This document shows, piece after piece, positions 24,001-33,421 of a stretch of 64,000 nucleotides of DNA. Where the stretch lies: NCBI GenBank assembly GCA_028564705.1, contig JAPXFQ010001391.1, positions 310,001 to 374,000 on the forward strand, given 5' to 3'. This stretch comes from Apricaphanius iberus (Eukaryota > Chordata > Actinopteri > Cyprinodontiformes > Aphaniidae). How positions within the stretch are numbered: the stretch's first letter is position 1; each line of letters starts with the position of its first letter. The position numbers were made by a program, and so were the translations under genes. The notes under the pieces are model-generated. The model did not search any database and was not told the DNA's origin. It worked only from the letters and a program-made list of their open reading frames with translations.

Positions 24001-26045
24001 CCATAGTAGAGAAAATATACATTTTGTTCAGCCTTTTTCTTATTCTACATTAATTTTATAATTTATCTGGGTAACTAAGAGCTGTAGAGTCTTGATTTGA
24101 GCTCTACTGGCTTTTTGCCATTTCTTTGAGCACTGATAATCCAGATATGAGTTGCCCTTCCCAGGAAACTACTGCTTCTCTTAGATTATTGCTGATGTGT
24201 TTCTGTCTTACCATTGTGTTACTACTCACTTTTCTCCAGAGCAGCAAACTGTTGAAGCTCTGACTATTATAGAGGTGATTATATAGATAATTAATAGTTA
24301 ATCCAAGTGCATTTTCTCATTTGATTCTTAAATCCAGTGAAAATGGCGCAAAAGTTATTAGTTTTTATTTAGCAGCTGTACTTTGTCTTTTCACGTAAAA
24401 ATTGACCTCCATCGTATCAACCCTCATTCTTTTAATTTCATTTAAATTCATATTGCTTTCATTTTGAGAAAAACACAATGATATCCTCATGCAGCTGTAA
24501 TTTTAACAGAAGACCACTGACAGATTTGTACCCTTTTTTATCTGCAGGGTCTCTGGCAGTGTCAGTCACTGACATGACGGCTCCGGTGGTCGGATCATCT
24601 GGAGGAGTGTACGCTCTTGTATCTGCGCATTTGGCCAATGTAGTAATGGTGAGCTTTTGTGTTTGCATTTCTGGGTGTGTCTCTGAATATATCACTCAGC
24701 TGCCCTGTCTAATCCTGAGAAGAGCCTGTTTGTGGTTTGTGCTATCCACCCACCACCAGGTGCCCCCCCTCTTCAAATGCCTTACATTCTTCACACACAG
24801 TTTGTCCTTGTTCCTCAAAGATCAGACAAGTGTGCCAGTGTGTGATAAAAAATCCCATTGGTGTAACTTCAACCCCTTGAATATTTGTAATCAGAAACCC
24901 TTATGTTGTTCCTCAGTGAACCTCTATCTTATTTGGTGCCCATCATGGATTCCAGCAGGTCCCTCTTATTGTTTACAAGGTCAGGAGGGAGGAAAATATC
25001 TTAAGCCTCAGTTCTGAAATCATTAACTCATCCGGCAAAGACCCCAAAGGGTGAGAGCGCCTTGAATGTTTTCAGAATTGACCTGAATTAAGACAAGTGG
25101 CACAATCTAATGTCATTTTCATGTCAGCATGTGTGTTTTTGAGCATCTATTTGTATTTCTGAAGTCGAATATGCATTTTGTATGCATCCCCCCCCCCCCC
25201 CCCCAGTAACCTTGTCCTCTCCTTCTCTTTGTTTTACTAGAACTGGTCGGGAATGAAGTGTCAGTTTAAATTGTTCCGAATGGCCATGGCCCTGGTCTGC
25301 AGTAAGTTGGAAATAATCAGTTTCTCTTCCATACTCACCTCTATTAGTTTTTACCAGAGTTGTCCTACTGTTCCCAGGGCTCCCTGAGTTTCTGACATGG
25401 TATTTAATCTTCCAAACTTACAAGATCAATTGTCAAAATTTTGACATAAAAAGTACAAACTTTTTTTTATTTTGCTAAGACTGGCAACAAATTATTTCAA
25501 AGGTAGTACACACATCTCCAAAAGACATGCAGATTTTTTTGTAAGGCACTGCAAGTTCACATTCGCAAGAATATGTTTGTCTTCCATCCTTACTTGCTTA
25601 AAAGTCAGTTCTAAAGGTGGATAAAGACCAGTAGTAATTATAGTGGCCACACCTTCCCTCTCATTTTAAGTTATTTACACATTAGCTCATCTACTTATTC
25701 AGTGGCAACTTTTTTAAAACATTGCAGCTGTATTTCTTGTTTTGTAACATATTGTCTGTCTCTATGTTCACAGTGAGTGTAGAGTTTGGTCGGGCTGTGT
25801 GGCTGCGGTTCTACCCTCCAGCCTTCCCCCCATGCCCCAACCCCAGCTTTGTAGCTCACCTGGGGGGAGTCCTAGTGGGCCTCACCCTAGGTGTGGTGGT
25901 CCTGCAGAACTACGAACAGCGACTTCAGGAGCAGTCCCTGTTTTGGATATTTTTCTGCGTCTACACCTTGTTTGTGCTCTGTGCTGTGTTCTGGAACATT
26001 TTCGCCTACAGTCTGCTCGATGTAAGAATACCCCCAGCACCGTGA
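6255..26045 (+). CDS. rhbdl3: Rhomboid-related protein 3, 3' six coding exons (5' part outside window)
   Basis: RHBDL3 is a multi-pass rhomboid serine protease that cleaves proteins inside the membrane. Coding exons are 6255-6479, 10910-11058, 16410-16522, 24548-24648, 25241-25301 and 25774-26045; all junctions are AG/GT and the phases (0,2,1,0,1) join into one frame. The encoded protein closely follows remembered human RHBDL3 from the MSNKRSNSF stretch to the ALLD-like C terminus. The catalytic serine lies in GSSGG (exon at 24548), the catalytic histidine in AHLGG (last exon), and the oxyanion-region asparagine in the EHLSLN stretch (exon at 16410). The family also has N-terminal EF-hands and a first methionine upstream; none are seen in 1-6254, so they should lie left of the window. 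The ATG at 6255 is therefore an internal methionine after an acceptor, not the start. Symbol confidence is high; rhbdl1 is the main alternative. Confidence 0.93.
7183..7253. repeat. (ATT)n microsatellite
   Basis: About 23 ATT units directly next to the 3' end of the Rex3 fragment. Confidence 0.95.
7280..8440 (-). mobile_element. Rex3-like (RTE clade) LINE, 5'-truncated
   Basis: A non-LTR retrotransposon fragment. On the minus strand it has a 363-codon open frame, 8396-7305, for the C-terminal reverse transcriptase. Motifs include [25 protein letters not shown] and [13 protein letters not shown] (the F-A-D-D active site), then [13 protein letters not shown] and a C-terminal [10 protein letters not shown] region. 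It ends in GATG units, as Rex3 does. A stretch at 8187-8207 agrees, from memory, with a standard Rex3 PCR primer. The copy is truncated at the 5' end near 8440 and lacks the endonuclease part. It lies antisense inside an rhbdl3 intron. Confidence 0.85.
8600..9620 (-). mobile_element. L2-like LINE fragment, degraded
   Basis: Minus-strand pieces in several frames resemble L2/CR1-group reverse transcriptase of fish: [20 protein letters not shown] near 9550-9490, a GLPQGSVLG match near 9340-9310, an FADD-region remnant near 9240, and [16 protein letters not shown] near 9090-9040. Frameshifts and stops show it is dead. It lies directly beside the Rex3 fragment, in the same orientation. Confidence 0.7.
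10910..11058 (+). CDS. rhbdl3: rhbdl3 exon: first luminal loop
   Basis: 149 bases, phase 0 to 2, ending at ACTGG|GTGAGT. It reads [11 protein letters not shown], then [19 protein letters not shown]; the W-R-Y motif before FMHTG is typical of the rhomboid L1 loop. The ATG at 10870 is upstream of the acceptor and is not part of the exon. Confidence 0.92.
11215..12235 (+). repeat. GC-rich, apparently non-coding dispersed repeat
   Basis: From 11215 to about 11890 the sequence is strikingly rich in G and T on this strand (runs such as GTGGGGATTGGCCCGGGGTGG), unlike the AT-rich intron around it. It passes into T-rich sequence that ends near an ATTCAATAAATTAAACC signal at about 12220. The open frames on both strands are short, proline-rich and not homologous to anything I know. 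I recall similar sequences as abundant in teleosts, but the class is unknown to me. Its end resembles a polyadenylated RNA, suggesting retroposition (inference). Confidence 0.5.
12596..12660 (+). repeat. CAGAATCAGCTTTAAT repeat end
   Basis: AATCAGAATCAGCTTTAATT followed by CCAAGTATGACACATACAAG and GGAATTTGACTCCGG is a well-known fish interspersed repeat end. A short reverse copy lies at about 35105-35130. Confidence 0.5.
13751..13975. mobile_element. Palindromic MITE, copy 2 of a dispersed family
   Basis: 225 bases with inverted ends: GATCCCCAAATCCAGGCCTC at the left and GAGGCCTAGACTTGGGGAG at the right. It is flanked by CTCTGGAC and CCCTGGAC (7 of 8 equal), indicating hAT. The best-preserved of four copies in this window. 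Confidence 0.75.
14860..15425. repeat. MITE-like element with GTTTACATGG ends
   Basis: The right end (15360-15425), read in reverse, begins CAGTGGCTATGTTTACATGG and contains AATCGGATTAAAAG, a common end of fish MITEs. The left half (14870-14990) contains related GATCGGAATAAATAG and GTGCATGAG motifs in the opposite sense. Boundaries are approximate and no duplication was found. Confidence 0.45.
16410..16522 (+). CDS. rhbdl3: rhbdl3 exon: core helices with EHLSLN
   Basis: 113 bases, phase 2 to 1, following GTTACAG. It encodes [15 protein letters not shown] and the [11 protein letters not shown] helix. The asparagine after HLSL corresponds to the residue that stabilises the oxyanion in rhomboids (family knowledge). 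Confidence 0.92.
18019..18081. repeat. (ATT)n microsatellite
   Basis: About 20 ATT units in an rhbdl3 intron. Confidence 0.95.
18230..18800 (-). mobile_element. Degraded Tc1-like transposon, internally deleted
   Basis: On the minus strand a short frame holds [18 protein letters not shown], a degenerate form of the K-H-G-G-G-S-[IV]-M-[LV]-W-G-C-F signature of Tc1 transposases. Adjacent sequence (18700-18790) matches the 5' end of the same family. The middle of the transposase is missing, so it cannot be autonomous. It lies antisense in an rhbdl3 intron. Confidence 0.65.
21295..21462. repeat. Copy 3 of the palindromic MITE family, degraded
   Basis: Shares GGCCTCTGCAGAACTTGATG, TGCTGGGGAGGTAATTCTGC and an end in GAGACCCTGCTCTA with the copy at 13751. 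It is more diverged. Confidence 0.5.
22010..22455. repeat. Irregular GACTTGGACTC repeat
   Basis: Repeated GACTCAAGTC, GACTTGGACT and related words over 440 bases, diverged and interrupted. A short related block is at 3539-3590. No protein is encoded. Confidence 0.5.
24548..24648 (+). CDS. rhbdl3: rhbdl3 exon: catalytic serine
   Basis: 101 bases, phase 1 to 0, following TTATCTGCAG and ending before GTGAGC. It contains [20 protein letters not shown], where the serine of the G-x-S-G motif is the nucleophile. The next motif residues are intact, so the protease is predicted to be active. Confidence 0.93.
25188..25204. repeat. Poly-C run upstream of an rhbdl3 exon
   Basis: 17 C followed by AG, 36 bases before the exon at 25241. 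The true acceptor is the TTTTACTAG at 25240. Confidence 0.9.
25241..25301 (+). CDS. rhbdl3: rhbdl3 short exon NWSGMKCQF
   Basis: 61 bases coding [20 protein letters not shown], nearly identical to the human segment as remembered. The acceptor is TTTTACTAG; a run of 17 C lies 36 bases upstream at 25188-25204. The donor is AGTAAGTT after a single A of the next methionine codon. Confidence 0.91.
25774..26045 (+). CDS. rhbdl3: rhbdl3 last coding exon with catalytic histidine
   Basis: The frame enters at [13 protein letters not shown] and reaches [12 protein letters not shown], which holds the catalytic histidine, then [14 protein letters not shown] and the final helix, ending RIPPAP with TGA at 26043-26045. 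The proline-rich end matches the human protein in length and character. Confidence 0.93.
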
Positions 26046-28115
26046 GTTGCCCACTGGGGGCCAGTGGGCTGGATGTGTCACCTCAGCGCTTTGAGTCTCA
26101 TCTGGTGGTGATCTGAGACAGCCCAATGCCTACTACTAGTTTCACTACCCCTAGCCTTATCATTCAAGCTAAACTCCACCTGCTCTTTGTCTGTGTCCGC
26201 TGGTTGCTTGTGGGACTCTAGATGATAGAGCATTGACAAAGAAGAAGCCTCGGATATAACACAACAGCATTGCTTTACCTCTTCTGCCTATTTCTCCTCA
26301 ATCCAATGGTGCCTTCTCATGAAGACATCACCTGCTGAAAGTATGCCTGCATATCTGCCTCTTGATTGAAGTGACAGCGACAACACCCTACAGTGTTACA
26401 CCATTTTTCGATCATACGAATTTCTCAAATTCCTCTTTAAGTGAAAAAAAGTGTATGTTCTTACAAAAAGTTGGCGTTTCGCTGTTCATACAAACATCTC
26501 AGATGCAGAAGAGAATCAGGTGCAACAAACAGCACAACAATTAGTCGTTACTGTTCAGTATTGCTTACAGCATCAATAAATAGGCATGGGCCGGCTACTG
26601 ATATAATGGATTTTAAACCACACACATTTTTTTTAACATATCATGCCTACATTTTAAACTCTATTAAATGAGGCCACTACACTTGTATAGTTTTAGCCAG
26701 ACATTGTTTTCCTCTGTTTATGCAAAAACAGAGGTATGTGGGATGTCAAATCAAAAAGGTGTAGTAGTTATGCTGCAGCAACAGTTGGCAATAATGTTGA
26801 CATTACAGTTAATCTGTAAATTTTGAAATAACTAACAATCTCATTGTGAATAATAAAATAGCAGAAAAAAGACAGATAATCTGATTTGTAAGACTGAAAT
26901 AATAAATAATTGAGCCCTTTTTAAAACAAACCAAGCATATCAACTATTAACCCTATTTAATTTATAGAATTCACATTTCTGAATAAAATATTTTATTATA
27001 TATATATTTTATTACATATGCTATCAGCTGTATGTATATCTCAGACTGTTAACATGAGTATGACAAAACATGTATGCCAAACAACTTTCATCAGAGGAAT
27101 TCCCTGTTGGATAAACTTAAAATATTTTAAATTATATATTTTTCAGTTTCATGGTTTACGAGGAGACAAGGAGTGTATGTTTGTTTACACTTCAAGCTGT
27201 TACCAAGTTGATGCATTCAATTTTTTAGTCGGGAACAAACAATCTGCTGAAATTAATGTTAGACTGAACACTTAGTTTATGAGAAATCTCTGAGGACTGG
27301 GAAAGTTGTGCAGATATCTGGAAAAAGGGCCAGAATGATGTATGCTCTAACTCTCACCCCCTCCATTTGTGGCTCATGCTATCAGTTGAGCAGGGCTGCT
27401 ATAGCTTCCCCATGGTTAAAGGAAATGCAAACTCAGCTGTTTGAAAATATTAACAGTTTAGCAAAACATAGTCATTAAATGAAACTGAAGGAGTGCCACC
27501 CATAACCTTTACTTTATTGACAGTTTTAAACCTAGGTACTAGTGGCAAATTTGTTAAGCAGCGGGCTGCAGGCATGCATGTAGCCTGAAGGATAAATCAT
27601 GCTTGTTATAGAGCTTTGGGCAAAATGGCAAAAATAAAAAAAATATTCTCATATTTAAAAACTTGAAAATGGATAAAATACATTGTAGCTTGTTGAATTT
27701 TAGCAGCTTTCGAAAAATTTTACATTTTCTGTTTCAGTAAATGCAATCAGATCATGACATTTTTTGTTTGAAATCTTTGTGTAACTTCCATGATATTGTG
27801 GTATTTTTACTTTAAATGATCATAATATAAGATTCATGTACTGCCCCATGCCTGTCTATTGAAATGAATACGTGTTACACGCTTTTAAAAACCTCAGTCT
27901 TGTGTCTTTTGTGTGTGCAGGGAGTCATTGTACCGATAAAAAAAGAAACAGTGCCATTGTGACTTGAAACTTCTTGATGCCAAAACATTGCTGAAAGCAC
28001 TGGCGTAAAGTGTTACCCAAACGAATGTTTCTAAGTTTTGTAATTTGTCTGTGCAATGTAAGGAAAAAACGTGTAGTTAAGAATATCCTGCTGATGCTAA
28101 TAAATGCAGTGAAAT
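26046..28115 (+). other. rhbdl3: rhbdl3 3' UTR (inferred extent)
   Basis: Untranslated sequence after the rhbdl3 stop. Canonical AATAAA signals are at 26575, 28099, 28300 and 28692. The signal at 28099 sits about 2 kb past the stop and is a plausible main cleavage site, but the real end is not determinable here. No coding or transposon signature is seen in it. Confidence 0.45.
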
Positions 28116-29714
28116 CCTAACAATGCTTTCTATGTGCAGTGATTGTTGCAAAAAAGTGTTTCTAAAAAAAAGTATGAGGATTTTATTAATTCATGATTGT
28201 GCCTCAGTGAATCAATGTTCTTATTTTGAACATATATCACTGACCTTAAATCATTTGAGTTAATGTGTCATTTTTAGTTCAGAAGACAACTGGGCAACAA
28301 ATAAATCAATACTCGCCTATTAGTTGCTGTCTCTACTTGATTTGTTAATTGATCGGAGCGGAAATAGGAAGCAAGTCCTGCCCAAAGCTTGAGGTCTCTA
28401 ACTGTACTGTCTTTTAAAACTCATGTTAAATGCTTTAATGACTATTAATCTAATAAAGTCCAGATTTATGTTTTAACATGTTAGATTTTTTATGTGGTGA
28501 TATTGGTCTGTTTTTTGGACATCATATATCTTCAATATATTCTGTATGTATCCTTTTTAATTAAAGGTTAACAATGGCCTTGGATTGTATATAATAAGGG
28601 CTATTATACCAAATTGAGTGAGGGGTAAATCACAGATAGTATTTTAATGTTGTGCATATTTTGTAGATTTGATATGTACATAAAGGGGTCCAATAAATTT
28701 TTATACAAATCTAAATATGTTGTTTTTTTATTTTAGACATTGATTTATTGTTGCAATTTTCAAATACTGTGATTATTTTTACTGCTATATATTTAAAAAA
28801 TATATATAAACAGTTCAATTTAAATCTACAGATTTAATCTAACTATGAATATGGAAGTAAATTGTGCAAGAATGCGTATTTGTATGAAAAACATAACAGT
28901 GAAAATACTGGGCTGCAAGCAGTAGTTTATTCTCATGGCTATACCGGTCTTATCCCTCTGTTCTGGAGCAGAATCTGTTCTGAATTTATTGTCCGCAACT
29001 CGATATGTATAACAGTCATTAATAACGTGACACATAACGGGAGCAGTGTTGTCAGCATTGGACAGAGCAATTTAACTGTCCAAAAATTGTTAAAAGATGG
29101 AAGCTTCTCGTTTTTATAATCTGAATGTATTTAAAATGAATGCTGGAATAAATTTTTTTATATTTTTTTATCATTGATGGCCGTGTACCTTGGGTGGAAA
29201 TGTTATAAGGTTGTTAAAAGGCTAAATGGGTATTTTCTTTTTTTAGTTATTTTTCTTTTTAGTGTTTTTTTATCACAATTTTTTTCATAAAAATTAGCCC
29301 TACAATATAGGCAGTAGGCCTGTGTAGAATCTCCTATAAACGGCATCAACCAGCCTTTGAATTCAGGATGAATGTTTGACGTCTGTCACAGAGAGGTGCA
29401 CACACCGTGCACGAGGTCAGTAAGGGACTGAGGCTGAGTGAAATCAGTGATTTATTTATTGAGCAGTTGTCAATTTTAGATAAATATATTTTTACACAAT
29501 TTTTACACCCCACCCTGAATTCTTTTCTGATCTACTACTCCAGTTGCCTTATTTGCTGCACCTGGCATTCTGCTCATCATGCCTTGTTTATTTATTTTAC
29601 ATTTTTTTCTGAGCAAATAACATTAAACAAAATATGACAAATAACTCATACATAGGCATTTAGAACACATATATAACCATCAGTATTGACTGATTTAGTA
29701 TTCAGTGCAGATTT

Positions 29715-29808
29715 TTATGTAAGGTCTGGGTCATCCCCTGGTGGGCCAAATTAAAAGGCTTGGGGGGGCAACTTTGGCCCGCAGACCCCACTTTTGGCAC
29801 CGCTGCTT
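29715..29808. repeat. hAT (Charlie-like) right end
   Basis: CAACTTTGGCCCGCAGACC followed by CTTTTGGCACCGCTGC is typical of the right terminus of Charlie-type hAT elements. The left end was not found. Confidence 0.45.
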
Positions 29809-30734
29809 TTATTCATCCAACCATTGTCGACACCCACTTATTTGTCCTTGCGTGCTATTCTGGAGATATTACGCAGATATAAATAAAAACACACACTTAC
29901 AAAGACCAACTATCAAAACCATACTTATTTATTTATGTAAGTAAAAAGTTATCTGATTTTGTTTTTATTAGATCCTCGTGGCACTCTCAAGCGGTCCCAA
30001 AGGACAGAGAAGACATCTATGGCCATCCTCTTATCTCTCCCTTTACCTCTCTTTCTTATTTTGATGGTCTTAAATTGAAGGTTTTTGCAGTGAGCTAATT
30101 TTGTATCATACAGATGACGCTGCATAAATTCCTTCTATTAATACAAAAGAGGCAGCTCTAATGTAAAACCTGAAGAAAAAATATGCTGTGCATTATTTGT
30201 GTTTAAACTGGCAGTATTTTATAAAAAATGGTATTGAACCATCTTATGCAAAATATATGTTAAAAAGTAGGAATTTATAAGAATACACAATGATTGTTAT
30301 AAATAACACTGAAATACTACATTTCAAACACTTACACTGCCATGACTGGATGACACAACAGTCCACAAAAGTTGTTGCCCCTTGTATATTTATCATGGTA
30401 AATAAAATGCAAATTGGAAGCAGATGCAGAGGATAGGACTGAATGGAGACAGATACCATGTGATTACCCCTGAATGGAAATGCAAACAGAAACACAAGAA
30501 TACACTGCCCTCTTGTGGAAATAAAGCGATCCTGGCTCGGTTTTTTCATCTTAGATTAAATATAATCTTCAATCAATAAGTAAAGTCAAGTCAAGTAAAG
30601 TGTATCTGTTTGAATACTGAAATAATACATTTCTGCATATATTTTTTATTGTGTCCATGGTAACCTTCCATCAAGGTTTTAAGGGATGGTAAGAGGGATC
30701 AGACTCAAGATTCATCTGCAATAATAAGGATTTT

Positions 30735-30960
30735 GCTGCAGGGTGGTGTGGTCATAGCACAGTTGCTTTGCAGCAAAAAAGTTCTGGGTTCAAATCCCTA
30801 CCAGCAAGGAGTTTGTATGTTTTCCTTTGTGCAAGTTTGGGTTCTTTTTTGTATCCCCTGTCCAGGGTGTACCCAACGTCTTGTCCAATGAGTGCTGGAA
30901 ATAGGCACCAGCAACCCTGCTGGGATAAGTGGATATAGACTATAGACTAAAGAACTATAA
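30735..30960 (+). repeat. tRNA-headed SINE-like repeat
   Basis: Includes a B-box-like GGGTTCAAATCCC at about 30786, then GGAGTTTGTATGTTTTCC, a CCTGTCCAGGGTGTACCC block and GGCACCAGCAACCCTGCTGG. This is the order of a common fish interspersed repeat. Internal parts are deleted. Confidence 0.5.
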
Positions 30961-31079
30961 ACACCTGATTTTGGAGAGTGAAGGATGTACAAATGAACAC
31001 AGTACAAAGTCACAATAATTAATTTTGCTGTATTTGTAGTATATAACAGCAAAACGATTAAGACACATAAGCATAATAT

Positions 31080-31930
31080 GCTCTAATTTGATTTTTGAGT
31101 TTGAGTTTATTTACTTACAACAGGGACAATACATATTAATGAACATTTACATGTAAATATGCAAGATTATAGCCTATGGGTAATTTCCATCTATAATACC
31201 TTCGGGGGGTTGATGTCAGCAACGAAATAATAACAACCAATAAAACAACAGTAACAACAATTAGAAAAGTTAGCCATCATGGCCTGTGTGAGCAGGAGTA
31301 GAAATTACACAGAGCAAAAAATGTGTCCTTGAAAAAACAATAGGGCAAAAGAACAAAAAAAAAAGAACAATGAAATTGTATCGTAGATCATGAAATACAA
31401 AGGCCAAAGGTCAAGGGACATAAATATTTCACTTGTGTTAAATGCTAAAGTTTTGATACTAAAATCTAATATCACCTTAAAAAAAATATATATATATATA
31501 TATATACAATTAATATTGAAAATGTTAATAAGGAAGACAGAGTTGTAATGATAATAAAACAGTGATGTTTATGTATATATTCATAAATATATTCATATAT
31601 ATACTGCACATGGTATCCCAACAATTAACTGACATTAAACAAATATACAAGTTTAGGCACAGTTGTGGCAACAGCTTCAAGATGTTTGATAAAAGAGGTC
31701 AGAGTTGGGAGTTCACGTTTTGTGTTTGATATTAAATTCCAGGTGTGAGAAGCCCGAACACAAAAAGTGACTTTACTAAAGGCACTCTCTCTAAAATAAA
31801 CTACACACCTCAAGAACAAGTTCTTGTTGATCTGGTTGAGTTTTTTTTTTTTTTTCACAAATTCTTGTAATGGGGCTTTACCATGGAAGATTTTGTAAGT
31901 CAAGATAGTGTCGGTGTATCCCAGTGTTGT
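31080..31930 (-). repeat. Possible LINE 3' remnant
   Basis: A minus-strand frame at 31903-31625 reads CVRASHTWNLISNTKRELPT, like the C-terminal end of fish LINE proteins. Flanking 31080-31330 is TTTGAGTTTATTTACTT with A-rich sequence. It is weak and has frameshifts. Confidence 0.35.
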
Positions 31931-33179
31931 TCCAGCTTAAGCACTCGTGTTTTTATTTTTAGGATCTGACAGTGATGGTACATTTTTGGGCTTTTTTCTC
32001 CGATATTTTCAGAGCTAGTTTATAAACTATTTCAATAAGCTTTAGTGTCATCTTAAAGGGCGATGCCAACCTAGTTATGCAATAGGACATGTGCATGAGC
32101 ATAATAATATTATATTAAAGTTTTGCTGATTCAAGATTTAGATTGTTTTTAATAAATCTAAAATTGGCCAAGGTAAACTTAATCCTATATTCACATTTTT
32201 TTTGGGGGGGGGCTCATTTTTAGTCTTTAATTTTGTAAAGCGTTGACCTGCTCATAGAGTTTAGCAGATTTTAATTTCTCCTGAAAGTGTTTGGTGAGAG
32301 GTGTGATTTACTTTCGACAGCTTTACAATTATAAAAGATAACAGAAAAAAAGAAGAGAAAAACGAATAGACAGGGTGGTGTTAAAAATGATAATCACTCA
32401 GTCTCATCAAAATTTTAGGCAGTTTGCATTAACACAGCCAAGAATATTCAAAAATAAAGTTAAGAATACATCAAACGTCCCATTAACTCAGAAGGGGTAT
32501 AGATTTTTAAGATAAAGTGTATTTCTTGAAGAAGCATATAATGCCACCCAATGGTGATATTCTATGAACCACTCTCTAGCTTTTATGATCATTGACATTT
32601 TTTGTTGAAATGTATTTATTTATGGAAATGCTGCACTTTTTATTAGATGCTCCTTACCTGCATGAATTCCATAGTTCAGGGTTTATGAATATTTTGTCAC
32701 ACAGAAATCCCAAATACGCTCCTGGGTAAGCAGGATATTAATAGAAGTCTGTTTACCAGCAGCAGGAGCAGGACTGAATCACAATTGAAGATGTTTGGAA
32801 CATTGTCTGGAACAGGTATCAATCTACCCTAATTGGTTAATCTTGGTTTCTTGCTGGCAGGATAGAGAAGAATAAATGGGCTTTGTTTGAAGAAATGCTC
32901 TGGTCTGGCATATGGTGAGGGAGCTGAGCAGTAGGGGGGAGATCTCAATCCACCAGTGCATCTAAAACGGAAAACACATACAGTGAATTTAAATATTTGT
33001 CTCGCGCCTTACATTATATGTTTTTTTTTCCACTCATATCAAGTCTCAAGGATAGCCACTCCAAAAACATCGACTTTAATTTCCCTACGCTACTTTTTGG
33101 GGGGTTAATTTGTGAGTCCTATTATGTGTTTAGAATTTAAACTTCTTACCGGTTGTTCAAATTATATTTTAACCTCTCT

Positions 33180-33380
33180 GGTCCCCAGTTCCACTTTAAA
33201 CTGAGGGGCGTCTTCCTTGCTTACGTCAGCTTTACGTTTCCGTGAGACTCGCTGATCGCACCGCTTCCTTCATCGGAGCGCCATTTTCGTTCTTGTCACG
33301 GGATTACAGCATGCTCTTATCAAAGAGATAATAACATCTATTTCAGCGTTTTGTGACCTGTTTTTTAGTATTTCTACACA
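33180..33380 (+). promoter_or_regulatory. znf207: Probable znf207 promoter / 5' UTR
   Basis: A CpG-containing, GC-richer stretch in an AT-rich surrounding, directly before the znf207 ATG. It contains a CRE-like TTACGTCAGC at 33221 and a YY1-like GCGCCATTTTC at about 33278-33288, a combination usual in TATA-less housekeeping promoters. No TATA box is evident. The transcription start is not defined by sequence alone. Confidence 0.55.
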
Positions 33381-33421
33381 ATGGGGCGAAAGAAGAAGAA
33401 GCAAATGAAGCCGTGGTGCTG
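33381..33421 (+). CDS. znf207: znf207 exon 1, start
   Basis: ATG followed by the basic [14 protein letters not shown] start, which is nearly invariant in ZNF207. It breaks inside the W14 codon, before GTATCC. Confidence 0.94.

Larger units (their letters stand above)
16523..24547. other. rhbdl3 intron, mostly featureless
   Basis: Apart from the Tc1 remnant, the (ATT)n tract, MITE copy 3 and the GACTTGG repeat, no coding exon, RNA gene or clear element is visible. Open frames of up to 122 codons lack splice-compatible composition. Confidence 0.5.
28700..33179. other. Spacer between rhbdl3 and znf207
   Basis: AT-rich sequence with the hAT end, SINE-like repeat and LINE-like remnant listed separately. 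No C17orf75-like exons, which sit here in human, were recognised. Confidence 0.5.

Noticed and set aside
24478..25017. 179-codon continuous frame around the rhbdl3 catalytic exon
   Set aside because: Only 24548-24648 is exon; the rest is intron read-through past a good GTGAGC donor.
25722..25773. ATG at 25722 as start of a separate 107-residue protein
   Set aside because: The part before 25774 is intron; the rest is the last rhbdl3 exon, entered through an acceptor in the frame set by the previous exon.
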